From NCBI GenBank assembly GCA_016748015.1, contig JAAOMT010000659.1, forward strand, positions 696,467-760,466: a stretch of 64,000 nt of DNA, in the 5' to 3' direction. The notes under the pieces were generated by a model. The model saw nothing but the letters and a program-made list of their open reading frames with translations. It did no database searches and was not told the origin of the DNA. The position numbers and the translations under genes were made by a program. How positions within the stretch are numbered: the stretch's first letter is position 1; each line of letters begins with the position of its first letter. This DNA is from Geosiphon pyriformis (lineage: Eukaryota; Glomeromycota; Glomeromycetes; Archaeosporales; Geosiphonaceae). Positions 32,403 through 43,411 of this stretch are shown here, piece after piece.

Positions 32403-33656
32403 TTATTTGTGATATTTCTTGAGTCGCATGTCATGAACAGGACAATCACTGAATATTGTTCCATATTGATCTTGTAGGATATATAAACCATTGTTCAAAA
32501 CTTTGTTGACTATAAAAAATCTTTTCCAGTGGCTGGAGAATTTATCACCATAAACATTGTCTTTGTCTGAACGGTATTCCAAAACTAAGTGACTAACACT
32601 TAAGGAAAGTGTTTTATAGGTCTTTTTCTTTTTGAGCTTCTCTTGAAATTGTTTTATCTTTTCAAAGACAATTATCCGTGCTTCTACCAATGAGTCAAGA
32701 ATGGTACCAAGTCTTCTTTGCAAAATGTTCTTATAATCTCTTATTGTTATTTCTTCAAAAAGTATTGTTTCTATATTTATTTCTATTGGTAGAATTGCTA
32801 TTTGTCCATAGAGCAGATAAAAGGGTTCATAACTTGTTATGTTATGATTCACAGTTCTGTAAGCAAACAAAGCTGAAGGCAATATTTTGTCCCATAAGTT
32901 GGTTTCTTCACTGGTTTTGGCTAGGGTTTTACATAGTGTTCTATTGAAACGTTCCACTAGGCCATTTGTTTAGGGGTGATAAGAGGAAGAGAGTTTATGA
33001 CATATTCCCATTTTTCTGCAAAGTTCTTCAACCAGTGTACTGAAAAAAGCTCTTCCTCTATCAGATAAAAGTTCTTTGGGGCAGCCATGGTGACAGATAA
33101 TATCATCATAAATGAAATTGGCAATTGAGACTGCTGTTTGATCTGGGGTGGCTCTTGCTTCTACTCACTTTGTAAGATAGTCGGTAGCTGTGATAATGTA
33201 TCTGTTGCCATCAGGAGTTACTGTTAAAGGTCTAACAACATCTATACCAATTCTGTCAAATGGTTGACCAACAGAGATCGGATGGATATCTTCCTTGCGA
33301 TTGGGTTTTCCTCTTCTTTGACAGGTATTACAGGTTTTGATATATTCAGCAATGTTTTTTCCAAAGGTAGGCCAATAATAGCAAGCTAAAGTTTTCTGGA
33401 TTGTTTTTGTTTTTCCAAAGTGTCCAGCTAATGGATCAGTGTGCATATTGTAGATCACAATTTCTCTTTCTTCAAATCTGATGACTCTCTGGAGGCGGTC
33501 AGGATCTTTTCTATTTCTTTTATATAACTGGTTCTGGCAAATCAAATAGAAATTTGATTGTTTGTGCAAATGTTCTCTTTGCTGTCGAGTATAATCTGGT
33601 GGGTATTGTCCTTTACCCAAAAATTCTATTAAGGCAGAGTAGTTGTTCAAGCCCAT
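32403..33656 (-). pseudogene. B3 integrase
   Basis: The N-terminal zinc region is NMHTDPLAGHFGKT...CNTCQRRGK (33300-33480). The core has FDRIGIDVVRPL, LLSDRG and GLVERFNRTL, so all three catalytic acidic residues are present. Stops occur after ATDYLTK (TGA for Trp, near 33165) and in YHP*TNG (TAA for Gln, near 32970). The C-terminal part is EYRSDKDNVYGDKFSSHWKRFFIVNKV, a GPY/F-like module, ending YHK near 32403. It would insert the element cDNA. Confidence 0.9.
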
Positions 33657-33699
33657 TATCGTGTTTGTTTGTAGGGGAGTTACAAATAATTAAGTTGGT

Positions 33700-34215
33700 T
33701 TGGTTTGAGAGAGTTTACTATCACTGGATGGTAAGTCTGGAGAGAGCGTCGGCATTTTGATGATTAGCTTCTTTGCAGTGTTGAATGTCATATTCGAATT
33801 CATCCAAGTAGAGTATCCAGCGAGTTATTCATTTATGTTCCAGGTTTCTTTTGTTACATAGCCAAACCAAAACTTGGTGATCTGTTATCACCAAAAATTT
33901 CACACTCTTAAGATATTTGTCCCAGTAGCTGGTAGCCCAAACTACTACTAAGCATTCTTGCTCAGTGACTGAGTAGTTTCTTTCTGCTGATGTAAGAGTT
34001 CTACTGACATATGTTACAGCATGTTCCCTGCCATTTTCGTCTTTCTGGAAAAGAACAGCACCAAGTCCATAACCAGATGCATCAGTATGGAGGATAAAAG
34101 GTTGATCCAGATTAGATTGCATAAAGATGGGTTCTGTAACCAGTTTTTCCTTTAGAATTTCAAATGCTTTTTGTTGATAAATGCCCCAGTGATAATTGAT
34201 GTTTTTCTTAAGTAG
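33700..34215 (-). pseudogene. B3 RNase H
   Basis: FILHTDASGYGLGAVLFQ (first Asp), TSAERNYSVTEQECLVVVWA (Glu) and FLVITDHQVLVWL (second Asp) are visible at 33829-34122. Linker sequence to RT and to integrase flanks it. A stop follows NLEHK near 33829. Confidence 0.85.
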
Positions 34216-35100
34216 CTAATTGAGAAGAGCAGCAATTTTGGAGAAATTCTTGACAAACTTGCAATAATAAGAGGCCAAACCAAAAAAAAAGTGTAGTTCA
34301 TGAACATTCATTGGTTGTCTAATGTTTTGAACTTTTTCAATTTTGGCTGGATCAGGGAAGATTCCATCTTTTGTAATAAGATGGCCAAGGAACTGGGTGG
34401 ATTGATGTCCAAAGAATGATTTGATTGGATTGATCTTAAGACCAGCATTTCTAAGAAGGTCAAAAACCTTTTGCAAATGTTCAAGATATTCATCCCAGGT
34501 TTTTGAGTATACCATTATGTCATCCAAGTAGACTAAGACAAAGTTTACTTTACTGATTCAAATATTTTGTCCATTAAGCATTGAAAGGTGAAAGAAGCAT
34601 TTGTGAGACCAAAAGGCATGACTGTGAATTTGTAGGTGCCATATTTGGTGATGAAGGCAGTTTTTTTTCTGCTTTCTGGATCCATCTCTACTTGCCAGAA
34701 TCCAGCAGTTAAGTCAATGGTTGAGAAGAAAGCAGCACCATGAAATTGGTCTAGCATTGCATCAATCTTGGAAAGTAGGTACATGTCTCTTTCAGTAATG
34801 GCATTTAGTTGGCGATAGTCAACACAAAAGCATAAGGTTCCTCCTTTCTTGGATACCACTACAACTGGAAATGCCCATTCACTCTTGGTTTCCTGTATGA
34901 ATCCAAGATTTTTCATTTGGGTTATTTTCTTTTTGATAAACTCATCATTGCGCCAGTTGGATTGATAAGGCTTCAAATGGATGGGGTGAGTTTCTCTGGT
35001 GATGATGGTGTGTTGTATCACATGTGTATGTCCAGGGGATTCACTTTCTTTTGAGATAACTGGGCTGTTTCTAGCCAGCAGATTTTCAATGTCTATCTTT
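34216..35100 (-). pseudogene. B3 reverse transcriptase with a 1-nt frameshift
   Basis: The frame shows FCVDYRQLNAITERDMY, FFSTIDLTAGFWQVEM, and FTVMPFGLTNASFTFQ. It then shifts near 34545, where the sequence is one base shorter than B2 (AAAGTTTACTTTACTG against AAAGTTTTCTTTTACTG). The next frame continues with the DDIMVYSKTWDEYLEHL part of the catalytic box and the thumb (LHFFFGLASYYCKF). Apart from the shift the domain looks intact. Confidence 0.9.
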
Positions 35101-36315
35101 CTTTCTTCTGGAGAGAGTTCTCTTTGTTTTACAACCAGTGATTGGATTTCAGGTGGTTCATTTTCAAAGGACTTTTGGACTTCTTTTATTTCCTCTCGGG
35201 ATATCAAACTGATTGGTTCCCAATTTTTGTAATAGATCAGGCAGGACATGTATTTATCACTAAGAGAATACAATGGTTTGTTGCACCAGCACCAGGCACA
35301 AGGACCATGCCACCAATAACTGTATTTGGCTTTCTTGCCTGGCTTTCTGTCAAAGGTTCTTTTGAGCATGTCATAATAAGGCCAGCAGATTAGCTTGCCA
35401 TTGACAATGATTCCTTCTTTATCTGCCTTGACATTATCTAGTGGTTTGTTATTGCTGGTAAAGATGGTATAGGCGAGTTCAATAGTTTCTTCTTGTTCTT
35501 CTTGTTCTTCTTCTTCCTCACTTTCTTCATCATCTGATTTGTCTGATTCATTTTCTTCTGGGTTCTGCTTGGATACTGAGAGTTGTCCAATGGCAACACT
35601 TAACCACAATGGGTTTCTTACTACATCTGATGGTTAGTTCACAGAGTTTATAATTAAGCAAAGCTTTTGCTTTCTTGAGCCATTCATTGCCAACAATGAT
35701 GGTGTATTCTTTCACTTCAGATACTTCCATATCAGTTTCAATGCTGATGCCATTGATGCGGACAGGAATAGCTTTGGCTATGCCAAGTCCTTTTTTCTTA
35801 TCACCATGCACATTGGTCATTGGTCGTGTGAATGGTTCATCAATTTTTTTGCCAATTGCTTCAAAAAAGTGTTTAGCAATAATACTAACAGATAATCCAC
35901 TGTCTAGGATCAAATCGATGAAGTAGCCAGCCACTTGGGCTTTGCAAATTAGAGGAATGACATTGCTATTGTCAGCAAATCCAGCTTGGCAAGAATGTTT
36001 GTTGGTTTTGGGTGTCTTTTTCTTTGGAATCAGAGATTTGTGAAGATCTTTTCTGAATTGTGGATGGGTCATCAATTGGCCAAAGATTATATGTGCTGGG
36101 GTTTCCATGAGGTCTTTGACAACAGAATAGGGGCCGGATTTTTGTACTATTTCTGGGGGTTCCAACTTTGGAGGGTTTTTGAAAACTTTGGCTTTTGGGG
36201 GCTCATTGTTGTCAGCAGTTGATATAGAAGCTTTATTGGAGTCCAGAACAAAATCAACTTTGGCTTTCTTCTTCTTTCTTGTGAATTCAGAGGGGTTGAT
36301 TGCTAGTTCATCCAT
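35101..36315 (-). pseudogene. B3 protease and linker to RT
   Basis: The protease segment (35548-36315) has KLEPPEIVQKSGPYSVV, YFIDLILDSGLSVSII (catalytic DSG) and YTIIVGNEWLKKAK. After a frame change near 35560-35610 an acidic run of Glu/Asp follows. Then come WPYYDMLKRTFDRKPGKKAKY, CAWCWC and DKYMSCLIYY, a Cys-rich linker of unknown role, and REEIKEVQKSFENEPPEI, leading into RT. Confidence 0.85.
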
Positions 36316-36398
36316 GTCATGGTCATCATCAGTTAAGTTAAAAGTGTAAAAGGAGTTTTCTTCTGGTTGGCTTGCACTCTCACCCTTTGGAGGTGCAC

Positions 36399-37952
36399 TT
36401 ACCAGTTTAAAGGCTGATAAACAGTGGCTTCAACTAGGGGATCCTCTCCAAAGAAGTTGATGTTGGCATGATTGGATCTTTGGTTGAGAACATTGTTGTT
36501 GTTGGGTCTGTTGTTCTGGGCATCATTGTTTCTGGGAACTGGTGGAGGCAGTGGAAGATTGTTGTAATCTTTTGAAAAGTGTCCAGTTAATCCACAGCAA
36601 TAGCATACAGATGGGCCACAATTTTGTTGTCTTTGATAAGGTGGTTGCTGAGACTGATTGAAGCATGATTCAAATCTGGGTCTTTGTGGTTGTTGATTTT
36701 CTCTGACTGCTTGGGCTAAGAGTTCTAATAACTGGGCAAAATTTGCTGTGAGTCTGTCTATTAACTGTTCATTTGGATTTTGAATGTGAGTGGCAAAAGA
36801 AGTAGCAGCCATTTGAGAGGCAAGAGCCATGACAGAAGCAGGAGCAAAAACTGGTAGTGTGGATCTCAAGTGCATCCTTTGGTTATCTTCAATTCTTTGT
36901 GCTAATTCAATGGCCATATTCATGGTGGGGTTATCTTTCAGGGCCAGAAGAGGCCAAAGAGCATATAATAGATCAGTTCTCAATCCTTTTGTGAAGGAGT
37001 GAATTTTCTGTTCTTCTGTCCAATTTCTTCCAGAGTCTACACGTTTGATTAGCTTTCTAATAGCCTTGGCATATTCAGTCACTACTTCTCCAGAATCTTG
37101 GGTTCTTTTTTCCAATTCCATGTGCCATTTTAATATTAATATTAGGGTTCTGAACTTGGTCTCAAATCGGGTAGTGAAAGAGGTATTTTCTTCTCCAGCA
37201 TTAATTGGTGTCCATCTGATTATTCTGTTTTGAGCATTGGCATCTGTTTCTTTTGAGAACCAGATAGCAGAAGAGCCTTGGAGGTAGCCACTAACAATTT
37301 AGAACTTGTATTCTTCATCATACTGGTTGGCTGTGGCAGCTCTCTCAAAATCATCCAACCATTCAATTGGATCTTGTGTATCATCTCTAAATAGTGGTAG
37401 TAGGATATTGTTTCTTCTTTCTAGAGCAGTTTGTATACCTTGGAGAGCGGCCAGAATGTTTGCTTGTATGGAGTCATTAGCCATTGGTTCAAGGGTAACT
37501 GTTTGTGTAGATAAGTCTGATTCACTTGATAAAAGGTCAAAAACAGGAGCAGTTTGGTAGCTTTCTTCTTCTGTTTCAAAGGAAGTTTCAGTTGCTTGAT
37601 GGGCAGCAATCCAAATGTGGATTTGATGATTCAGATATTCGAAATCAGGGGGTTGTTGTTCAAAGGTTGCAGAATATAAAAGCTGATTAATACTGTTGTT
37701 TCTTTCTTCAAAGTTGTTTTCAAAATAAGCTTGGTCAAAGTAATAGGTTGTATAAGCTGTGTAGGTTTCAGCTAAATGCTCATTCAGAATCCAGTTCCAA
37801 AAGTCTTGGAATTGTCTACTGGATTGTTCTTTAAGAGGGAAACAGATCAAGCAGAAGAGCAGAGGATTAAGTTCAATAAAATCTAGGTCATTTCTGTTGT
37901 GTGCTGCAAAGTATTCTTCTGATTGCTGTGGCAGATATGAGTAATTACCCAT
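36399..37952 (-). pseudogene. gag: B3 Gag
   Basis: The ATG at 37952 (MGNYSYLPQQ) starts about 500 codons. The N-terminal part is Glu/Tyr/Gln-rich. The capsid-like domain begins WLDDFERAATANQYDEEYKF and, after a TAA (Gln codon lost) near 37300, continues with IVSGYLQGSSAIWF and FETKFRTLILILKWHMELEKR. The zinc knuckle reads CYCCGLTGHFSKDY: the last Cys is Tyr (G-to-A). B1 keeps this Cys. Gag would form the particle and bind RNA. Confidence 0.88.
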
Positions 37953-37987
37953 ACAATGAGGAAATAAGTGAATTTTGACAACTTCAC

Positions 37988-38004
37988 AGGAAGCACCACT
38001 TTTA
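37988..38004 (-). other. Primer binding site of B3
   Basis: On the minus strand, TGGTGCTTCCTGTGAAG lies a few bases inside the 5' LTR (38005). Equivalent sites adjoin the LTRs at 13789 and 20576. It is close to the A1 site at 1019. Confidence 0.75.
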
Positions 38005-38695
38005 TGTTATGGGTTGGAATAACAAGCTAATGGATAGCAAGAGAAAACAGTATTGTATGGTGATAGAAATAAACAAAGAGGGAATTACAATAAGGGAGCA
38101 AATTGAATGAGTAAGGATTCAATATGCGTGATCAGTCTCATAAAAATCACAGTTGCTAATCTTTTCTTAAATCTGAAGGTAGAGGAATAGTCTGTGATTG
38201 TTAACAAGATAACACCGCTGCTATTATTCTATGCCTCAACTCAGCGATTCTTAGAATCAATAACAGGTATCGTTGTGCTTTTCAATCATTTCTTTTATTC
38301 ACTGAATTACAAGAGCAAGCCAATTGCTTCTCAGATTAATTCTAACAAATACAAATTAAAAAGAGGAAAAGATAAGATATGTGAATGTCAACAAGTAGAT
38401 ACTTGAAGGTAAGAAAAGGGAAATAAGCGATATGAGAGGAAGTAATTGATATTGTTTTATTTCATTACTTTGATCATGTTTTTCTACAGCTAAGGGAATC
38501 ATCGCTTATATAGCTATCTAAAGTGGTCAACGACCAGGTCAATGATCAGGTCAATGATCAGGTCAATGATCAGGTCAATGATCAGGTCATTGATCAGGTC
38601 AACGGTCACTATCTAAAAATAGGGTGGCTAATTATATGACATCAGTGGCTAATACATGTGATAACTAATAAAAACTTTGGGTTTCAACCGTAACA
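38005..38695 (-). repeat. 5' LTR of B3
   Basis: The 691-bp LTR begins TGTTATGGGTTGG and ends CAACCGTAACA. A tandem array of seven 12-bp units (GGTCAATGATCA type) lies at about 38525-38608, between two copies of CTATCTAAA (38514-38522 and 38609-38617). Confidence 0.94.
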
Positions 38696-39482
38696 ATACT
38701 TATTATAAAAAAAATAGTGGTTACTTTTTGTTTTGATTGTAATCATTAAAATTAGAGTATGTTATTTTCTTAATTTTAAGTTATTTAATTTAAATGTTTT
38801 ATTTATCTTGAATTAAGCATTCCGCAAATATCTTTTATCAATTTTGTATTTTAAACTGGTTGCGAAAATTGGACTTGAAATCTAAATGCTAAAATATCAA
38901 AATTCAACACTGATAAAGCTATATATCGAACCGAAAATACTTTGAAGATTGGGCGAATTTAAATTTCTACCCTCTGAATGATAAATTCAAGTCCTCAAAA
39001 TCCAAGACTCATGTAGTAAAAATTTTGATTTTTCTGTAAAATCTTTTGCCACCATATTCGACTTTGTTTGCTTAGCTACATGCTTTAACGTGTGAGGGCT
39101 ATTTAGGCAATCTGTATTTCCCCTTGCATCAAGATCAAAATCTTGCCTTTTTGTATTTGCTATCTTTCGTTCCAAAATATCGGCTATTTTATCCAATTAA
39201 GAACAAACATGTCGCTTTCCAATTCGATTCCAGTTAATTAGTTAGCTTCCCTTCATAGCTCTAATTATTTTACTCATCGTAGCCCTGTGGCAACAAATAA
39301 ATTAGTAAAGCTAGCAAAAGTCGAAAAAACCACGACCTACCTTACACTTGGATAGATTTGGAATTGTTACTTTCGAATGTTTCAAAGCTAAACTATTAAG
39401 TTTATAATCCAAATTGTGCCCGTATATGTACCAAAATTCCCAAATGGATGGTTGAAATCCAATAATATACAAATGTCAGTTC
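38696..39482. other. Spacer between B3 and CDC123
   Basis: It is AT-rich near B3 and of normal host composition from about 38820. It covers the 3' flank of CDC123. A 69-codon minus-strand frame at 38987-39196 (MDKIADILERKIANTKRQDFD) has protein-like composition but no recognised domain. I would not call it a gene without expression evidence. Confidence 0.5.
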
Positions 39483-40983
39483 TCAAGAATCTTCATCCTC
39501 AGATGACTCCTCACTGTTGCTATTTCCTGCTAAAAACAATTCGCGCTGAAATCTTTCCGCGAATTCTGCAACATTATGACCTTGAGAAAAATCGATCATT
39601 TCACGAGGGTATCGATTAACAGCAAACGGTGGGCTGTGAGCTTGGCTGGCCTCGGCTTGAGTCTCTATTAGCCTTAAATCGAGTCTTAAGTTGGCTATTG
39701 TAGGAAATCAAAATAGTGAGCTCAAACGTGTAAAATCTGGTGAGAACTCTAAAATCAACAGACCACTCAATATTTCGTCCCAGCTGTATAATAGACTGTC
39801 GGTCATGGGACCAAACGGGTTAAAATCGATCAACCAAACCCTTTCTCGATTTCGGGTAACGTAGACATCGAATACGTCTTTGATAAGAATATGTTAGACC
39901 GATGGAAAATTTAGAAGTATATTCAAAGTAAAAGTAATAGAAACTATACAATTGAGATTTGAAAATTTATGCTGAATATTATCCAAGAAGAATTGAACTA
40001 TCTTGGCCTTTAACTCTTCTTTGATCTCGTTGAGGAAAGGATAATAATTCACATCCCTTTGTGAAATGGCTATAATGAATAAAATATCTCAGTCATTAAA
40101 GTATAGTTTTATAAATTAAATAATTTTTGTCTTACCAATTAATCCTTGATTTTTTACAAAACAACGAAATTCCATTGAGGTGACTACATCATACCATTTT
40201 CGTAAAATTAATTCGAAAGTTTCAGGTTGTGTTCTTCTAGGCGATTCATCGTTATCATAGCAGCAATTATCGAAAGCATGGTCAAGATCATGTGCAATGA
40301 AATCTGAAGACTTGAGAAGAAGGAAGACATCAGAGGGGGAGTTACATTTTAAGGTATTGGTTGCCGATATCCAGATCGCGTCCTTTTAATAATCGTGTTA
40401 GAGAATTGAGGATCAACTCAAAGTTTGAAACAAGCAAGTCTTCAACTTTTATTTTCTGACCCTCGGAGAACTCCAATTCAATTTTGGGAAGACTGCTCCA
40501 TCAAAATCATTGATTGCCTCCCCTATTTGTTGCTCTAGCTCGGGAAAATTTGGTAGGATTTCCTGTGGAGACAACGAAAATAAAGTCAACATATTGAATG
40601 TGTAAAAATCAATTGGAAAGAAAATTTTTATAGAAAAATAATGCCTCGTCATCGTTTGCGTCACAGTCGGCTTCGTCTTCTTCGTCACTGAGTTCCTTAA
40701 AACGGTTGCTTTCTAAATAGCTAACACAGAAATAGTTGGTAGAAGCCCTTACGGACAAAAAGAAACGACCTGATGTAACTTACTTTCGATCTGGAAGAAA
40801 AACACCGTCGGCGTGAAGATAATCTATAAATTCTGCGGGAAGTGGCTTTATAACTTTAGATTTCAGAGTTACCCGTCGAAACCTTTCGTACCAAGCAGAA
40901 AATGCGCAATTAAGTATATGTTGTTCTGAGAGTTCAGGAAAAGAGTTTTGGTCTGAAGGAGAATCTCTTATTGTTCCGGGCAT
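39483..40983 (-). CDS. CDC123: Cdc123-type eIF2 assembly factor (D123 family), 7 exons
   Basis: Cdc123 is a cytosolic ATP-grasp-like protein that binds the eIF2 gamma subunit and promotes assembly of the eIF2 heterotrimer (family knowledge). Exons: 40983-40784, 40720-40645, 40562-40461, 40382-40136, 40069-39950, 39877-39764, 39694-39483. They join in phase to 356 codons plus TGA, the usual family length. Hallmarks are [22 protein letters not shown] (near the start), [16 protein letters not shown] across exons 3/4, [41 protein letters not shown] and LIDFNPFG (about residues 264-271, nucleotide-binding region). It ends in an acidic SEEODED-like Ser/Glu tail (SSEDEDS). Intron 2 seems to use a GC donor (GAG|GCATT); the others are GT-AG. 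It is divergent from DNAJC3. No disabling change is visible. Confidence 0.95.
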
Positions 40984-41332
40984 GTTTGTTCGCGACTTTT
41001 CAGCAAAAATGTTATTTTGGAAATCGGAAATGAAACGAAAGGGTTGAGCATATGGCTAAATCCACTAATCGCTTTTTAACACGTTATCTAAAATAAAGTT
41101 GCTTTTATGAGCATCCGGGTAACACCGTTTCTAAATGTAAGCAATGATATTCCGTGATTTTATTTAAGTTATTTCCCAGATCAATTTTGAGATAAAATAT
41201 AATAAATTCTATCTTCTAAAACCTCGTACACAAAATCTCAATTAAAGATTGATTGCTCCTTTTCCTCCCTCTCTTCTTTGTTTCTCCCTCTCTCTTTGCT
41301 TCTCCTTCTCCAAAACGAGTTTGCTGCTGGAA
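40984..41332. promoter_or_regulatory. Divergent intergenic region between CDC123 and DNAJC3
   Basis: It holds 349 bp between the two start codons, so both promoters must lie here. The DNAJC3 side has a long pyrimidine-rich tract (about 41249-41312), common near fungal start sites. An AT-rich stretch (41190-41215) and ACACGTTATC near 41079 are the only other notable features. I see no certain known stress element. Confidence 0.6.
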
Positions 41333-43411
41333 ATGAAACTTCGTTGTTTTCTGTATTCCCTGGTTCCACTTTTTCTATCCACAACTTCCTTTGTTCTTTG
41401 TGAAAAAACCACACAGCAACTTATAGCTGAAGGAAATAAACTATTAACCTCGGGTCACTTTGAAGACGCTCTCCAAAGTTTTGGAGCTGCAATCAGTTAG
41501 GGGAAACGGGTTTCTTTCTTGTTTTTTTTATAATCCTAGCTTGGGACTAATATTTCCTTTTTGTAATATCCATTTATTGAAACCTGAAACCAGTCAAGGA
41601 CCCCTCAAATTACTTATCGTATTTCAAACGTGCCGCAACATACTTGTCTTTGGGAAGAACTTCCTCTGCACTCGAAGATTTTACCAAGAGTTTAGAGCTT
41701 AAACCTGATTTTGATCAAGTTTGTATTATGCAGAATATTTGAGCAGATTTCTTTTTCGAAACAGATCATCTCATCTACGTATAATCTGACCAATGCAGGC
41801 TCTTTTGCAACGGGCGAAAATATATGTCAAAGAGGGCTCATATCTCGATGCAAAACGTGATTTGAGAAAGTATCTCAAAAGAAATCCACAAGACTCGGAT
41901 GCTAAAAAGCTGGTATATTTAAACCTCTACTTTAAAAGCTCTAATGACATCACTTTAACGTTACTATTTCCTTTAAAATAACTGGGATTTCATATCAAAA
42001 GTTGGCGTCACTTAAAGAAGCCGAGGATGCAATCAAAGCAGCCGATGCCTCTTTGAAATCTCAGCATTATGATGACTGTATCAAGAAATTGGCTATTGCA
42101 ATTCAGATCTCACCGCACGATTCACGATTACGACTAACTAAAGCTCAATGTCATCTCCAGAAAGGTGAAGTTCAGGAAGGTGCAAGAGACCTCACGTAAG
42201 TGAGTCTAGTTAGATTCCCCAGCATAATTGCAAATTCTTGGTACTAAGATCGATTTTTCAATCTTCAGTCAAGCTTCGAAATTAGATCCGTCAAATCTTG
42301 AGACTTTGATGCGTCTTTCCAAACTCAATTATTTTGCCCTATACCAACCTGAACAGTCATTGAAAATGATTAAACAATGCACCCACTATGATCCGGACAA
42401 TAAAAAGTGCATAAAAATATTTCGAAGGATAAAAAAATTAGAAAAATCAGTAGAATTTGTTAAAAACGACATTGAGGGACATCGATGGCAATCAGCTATT
42501 AATAAATTGTTTGGCATCGGAAAAGAAAAAAGCTCAGGACTTGTTAAAGAAATCGAAGAAGAGCGCAGAGGTCTCAATGAAGGTCGTGGAAGTCAAGACC
42601 TACTGATAAAACTATTTGGATGGGCATGTAAGGCTTATAAGGAGGTAAAAACTAATGTCAAGTAATGTTAATTTCTCTATTATTCTTCTTCGGATCATTT
42701 ATTTGCTACTTTTCTATAATAACATTTTAAACTTAGTTGAAAGACAGTGACAATGCAATCAAATGGTGTACCTCAACTCTGAAGTTTGATCCTCAAAACG
42801 TAGATGCTTTAGTAAATCGTGGTGAAGCGTATATATTAATTGGAGATTTTGAAGCTGCAGTGCGAGACTATACTAAAGCCCAAGAAATTGCTGGTGAAGA
42901 AAACCAAAATATCAGAGAAGGATTCCAAAAAGCTCATCGCCTTTTGAAAACATCAAAGTCCAAAGACTATTATAAAATATTGGGGGTTCCTCGCTCAGCA
43001 AGCAAAAAAGATATAAAGAAAGCTTTCCGGAAACTTGCCCATCAATGGCATCCAGATAAATACCAAGGGGATTTATCTCGAGATGAAGTTGAGGGGAAAA
43101 TGAGTAGTATTAATGAAGCTTATGAGGTTTTAAGTAATGACGGTAAGGCATTTTCCTATCCTTTGACATTTTAAGCCTCAACTATCAAAACTAATAATTG
43201 ATCCTTAGAAACTCGAGAGAGATTTGACAATGGGGAAGACCCAAATGATCCAACGGGTGGTGCTCAACACTTTTACGCCTCTCAAGGTAACCCGTTTGCC
43301 CATTTCGCTCAAGGGGGTGGTTTTCCATTCGGTGCTTTCCAATTCGGTTCATCCCATGGCGATGGAAAAGGGGGTGGTCAGACTCAATTCGATTGGAAGT
43401 TTGCTTTTTAG
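41333..43411 (+). CDS. DNAJC3: DNAJC3/p58IPK-type ER lumenal TPR-J-domain co-chaperone, 7 exons
   Basis: Family role: an ER-lumen co-chaperone that binds unfolded protein through TPRs and stimulates the Hsp70 BiP through its J domain. In animals it also restrains the eIF2-alpha kinase PERK. Exons: 41333-41495, 41594-41718, 41799-41912, 42002-42195, 42269-42644, 42737-43142, 43209-43411. They join in phase to 526 codons plus TAG (animal DNAJC3 is about 500). I chose ATG 41333 over the in-frame 41249 because it gives a clean signal peptide ([23 protein letters not shown]). TPR-like helices run from about residue 24 to 390 ([56 protein letters not shown]). The J domain starts [17 protein letters not shown] (residue 401), with HPD at 429-431. 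The tail is Gly/Phe-rich and ends FDWKFAF, like the animal family. No KDEL-type signal is present. Confidence 0.95.

Larger units (their letters stand above)
31080..38695 (-). mobile_element. B3: Ty3/gypsy-type retrotransposon, best preserved B copy
   Basis: It is bounded by LTRs of 596 and 691 bp and flanked by ATAC at 31076-31079 and 38696-38699, a 4-bp target duplication. On the minus strand: Gag (37952-36399), protease and linker, RT, RNase H, integrase and 3' ORF (to 31663). Open frames are long (354 and 255 codons) but a few stops and at least two frame changes remain. The catalytic residues of protease, RT and integrase are intact. Confidence 0.95.

Noticed and set aside
38520-38610. 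CRISPR-like array
   Set aside because: The 12-bp units are directly adjacent with no unique spacers, and the locus is a eukaryotic LTR.
39416-39619. 67-codon plus-strand frame
   Set aside because: It is antisense to the last exon of CDC123.
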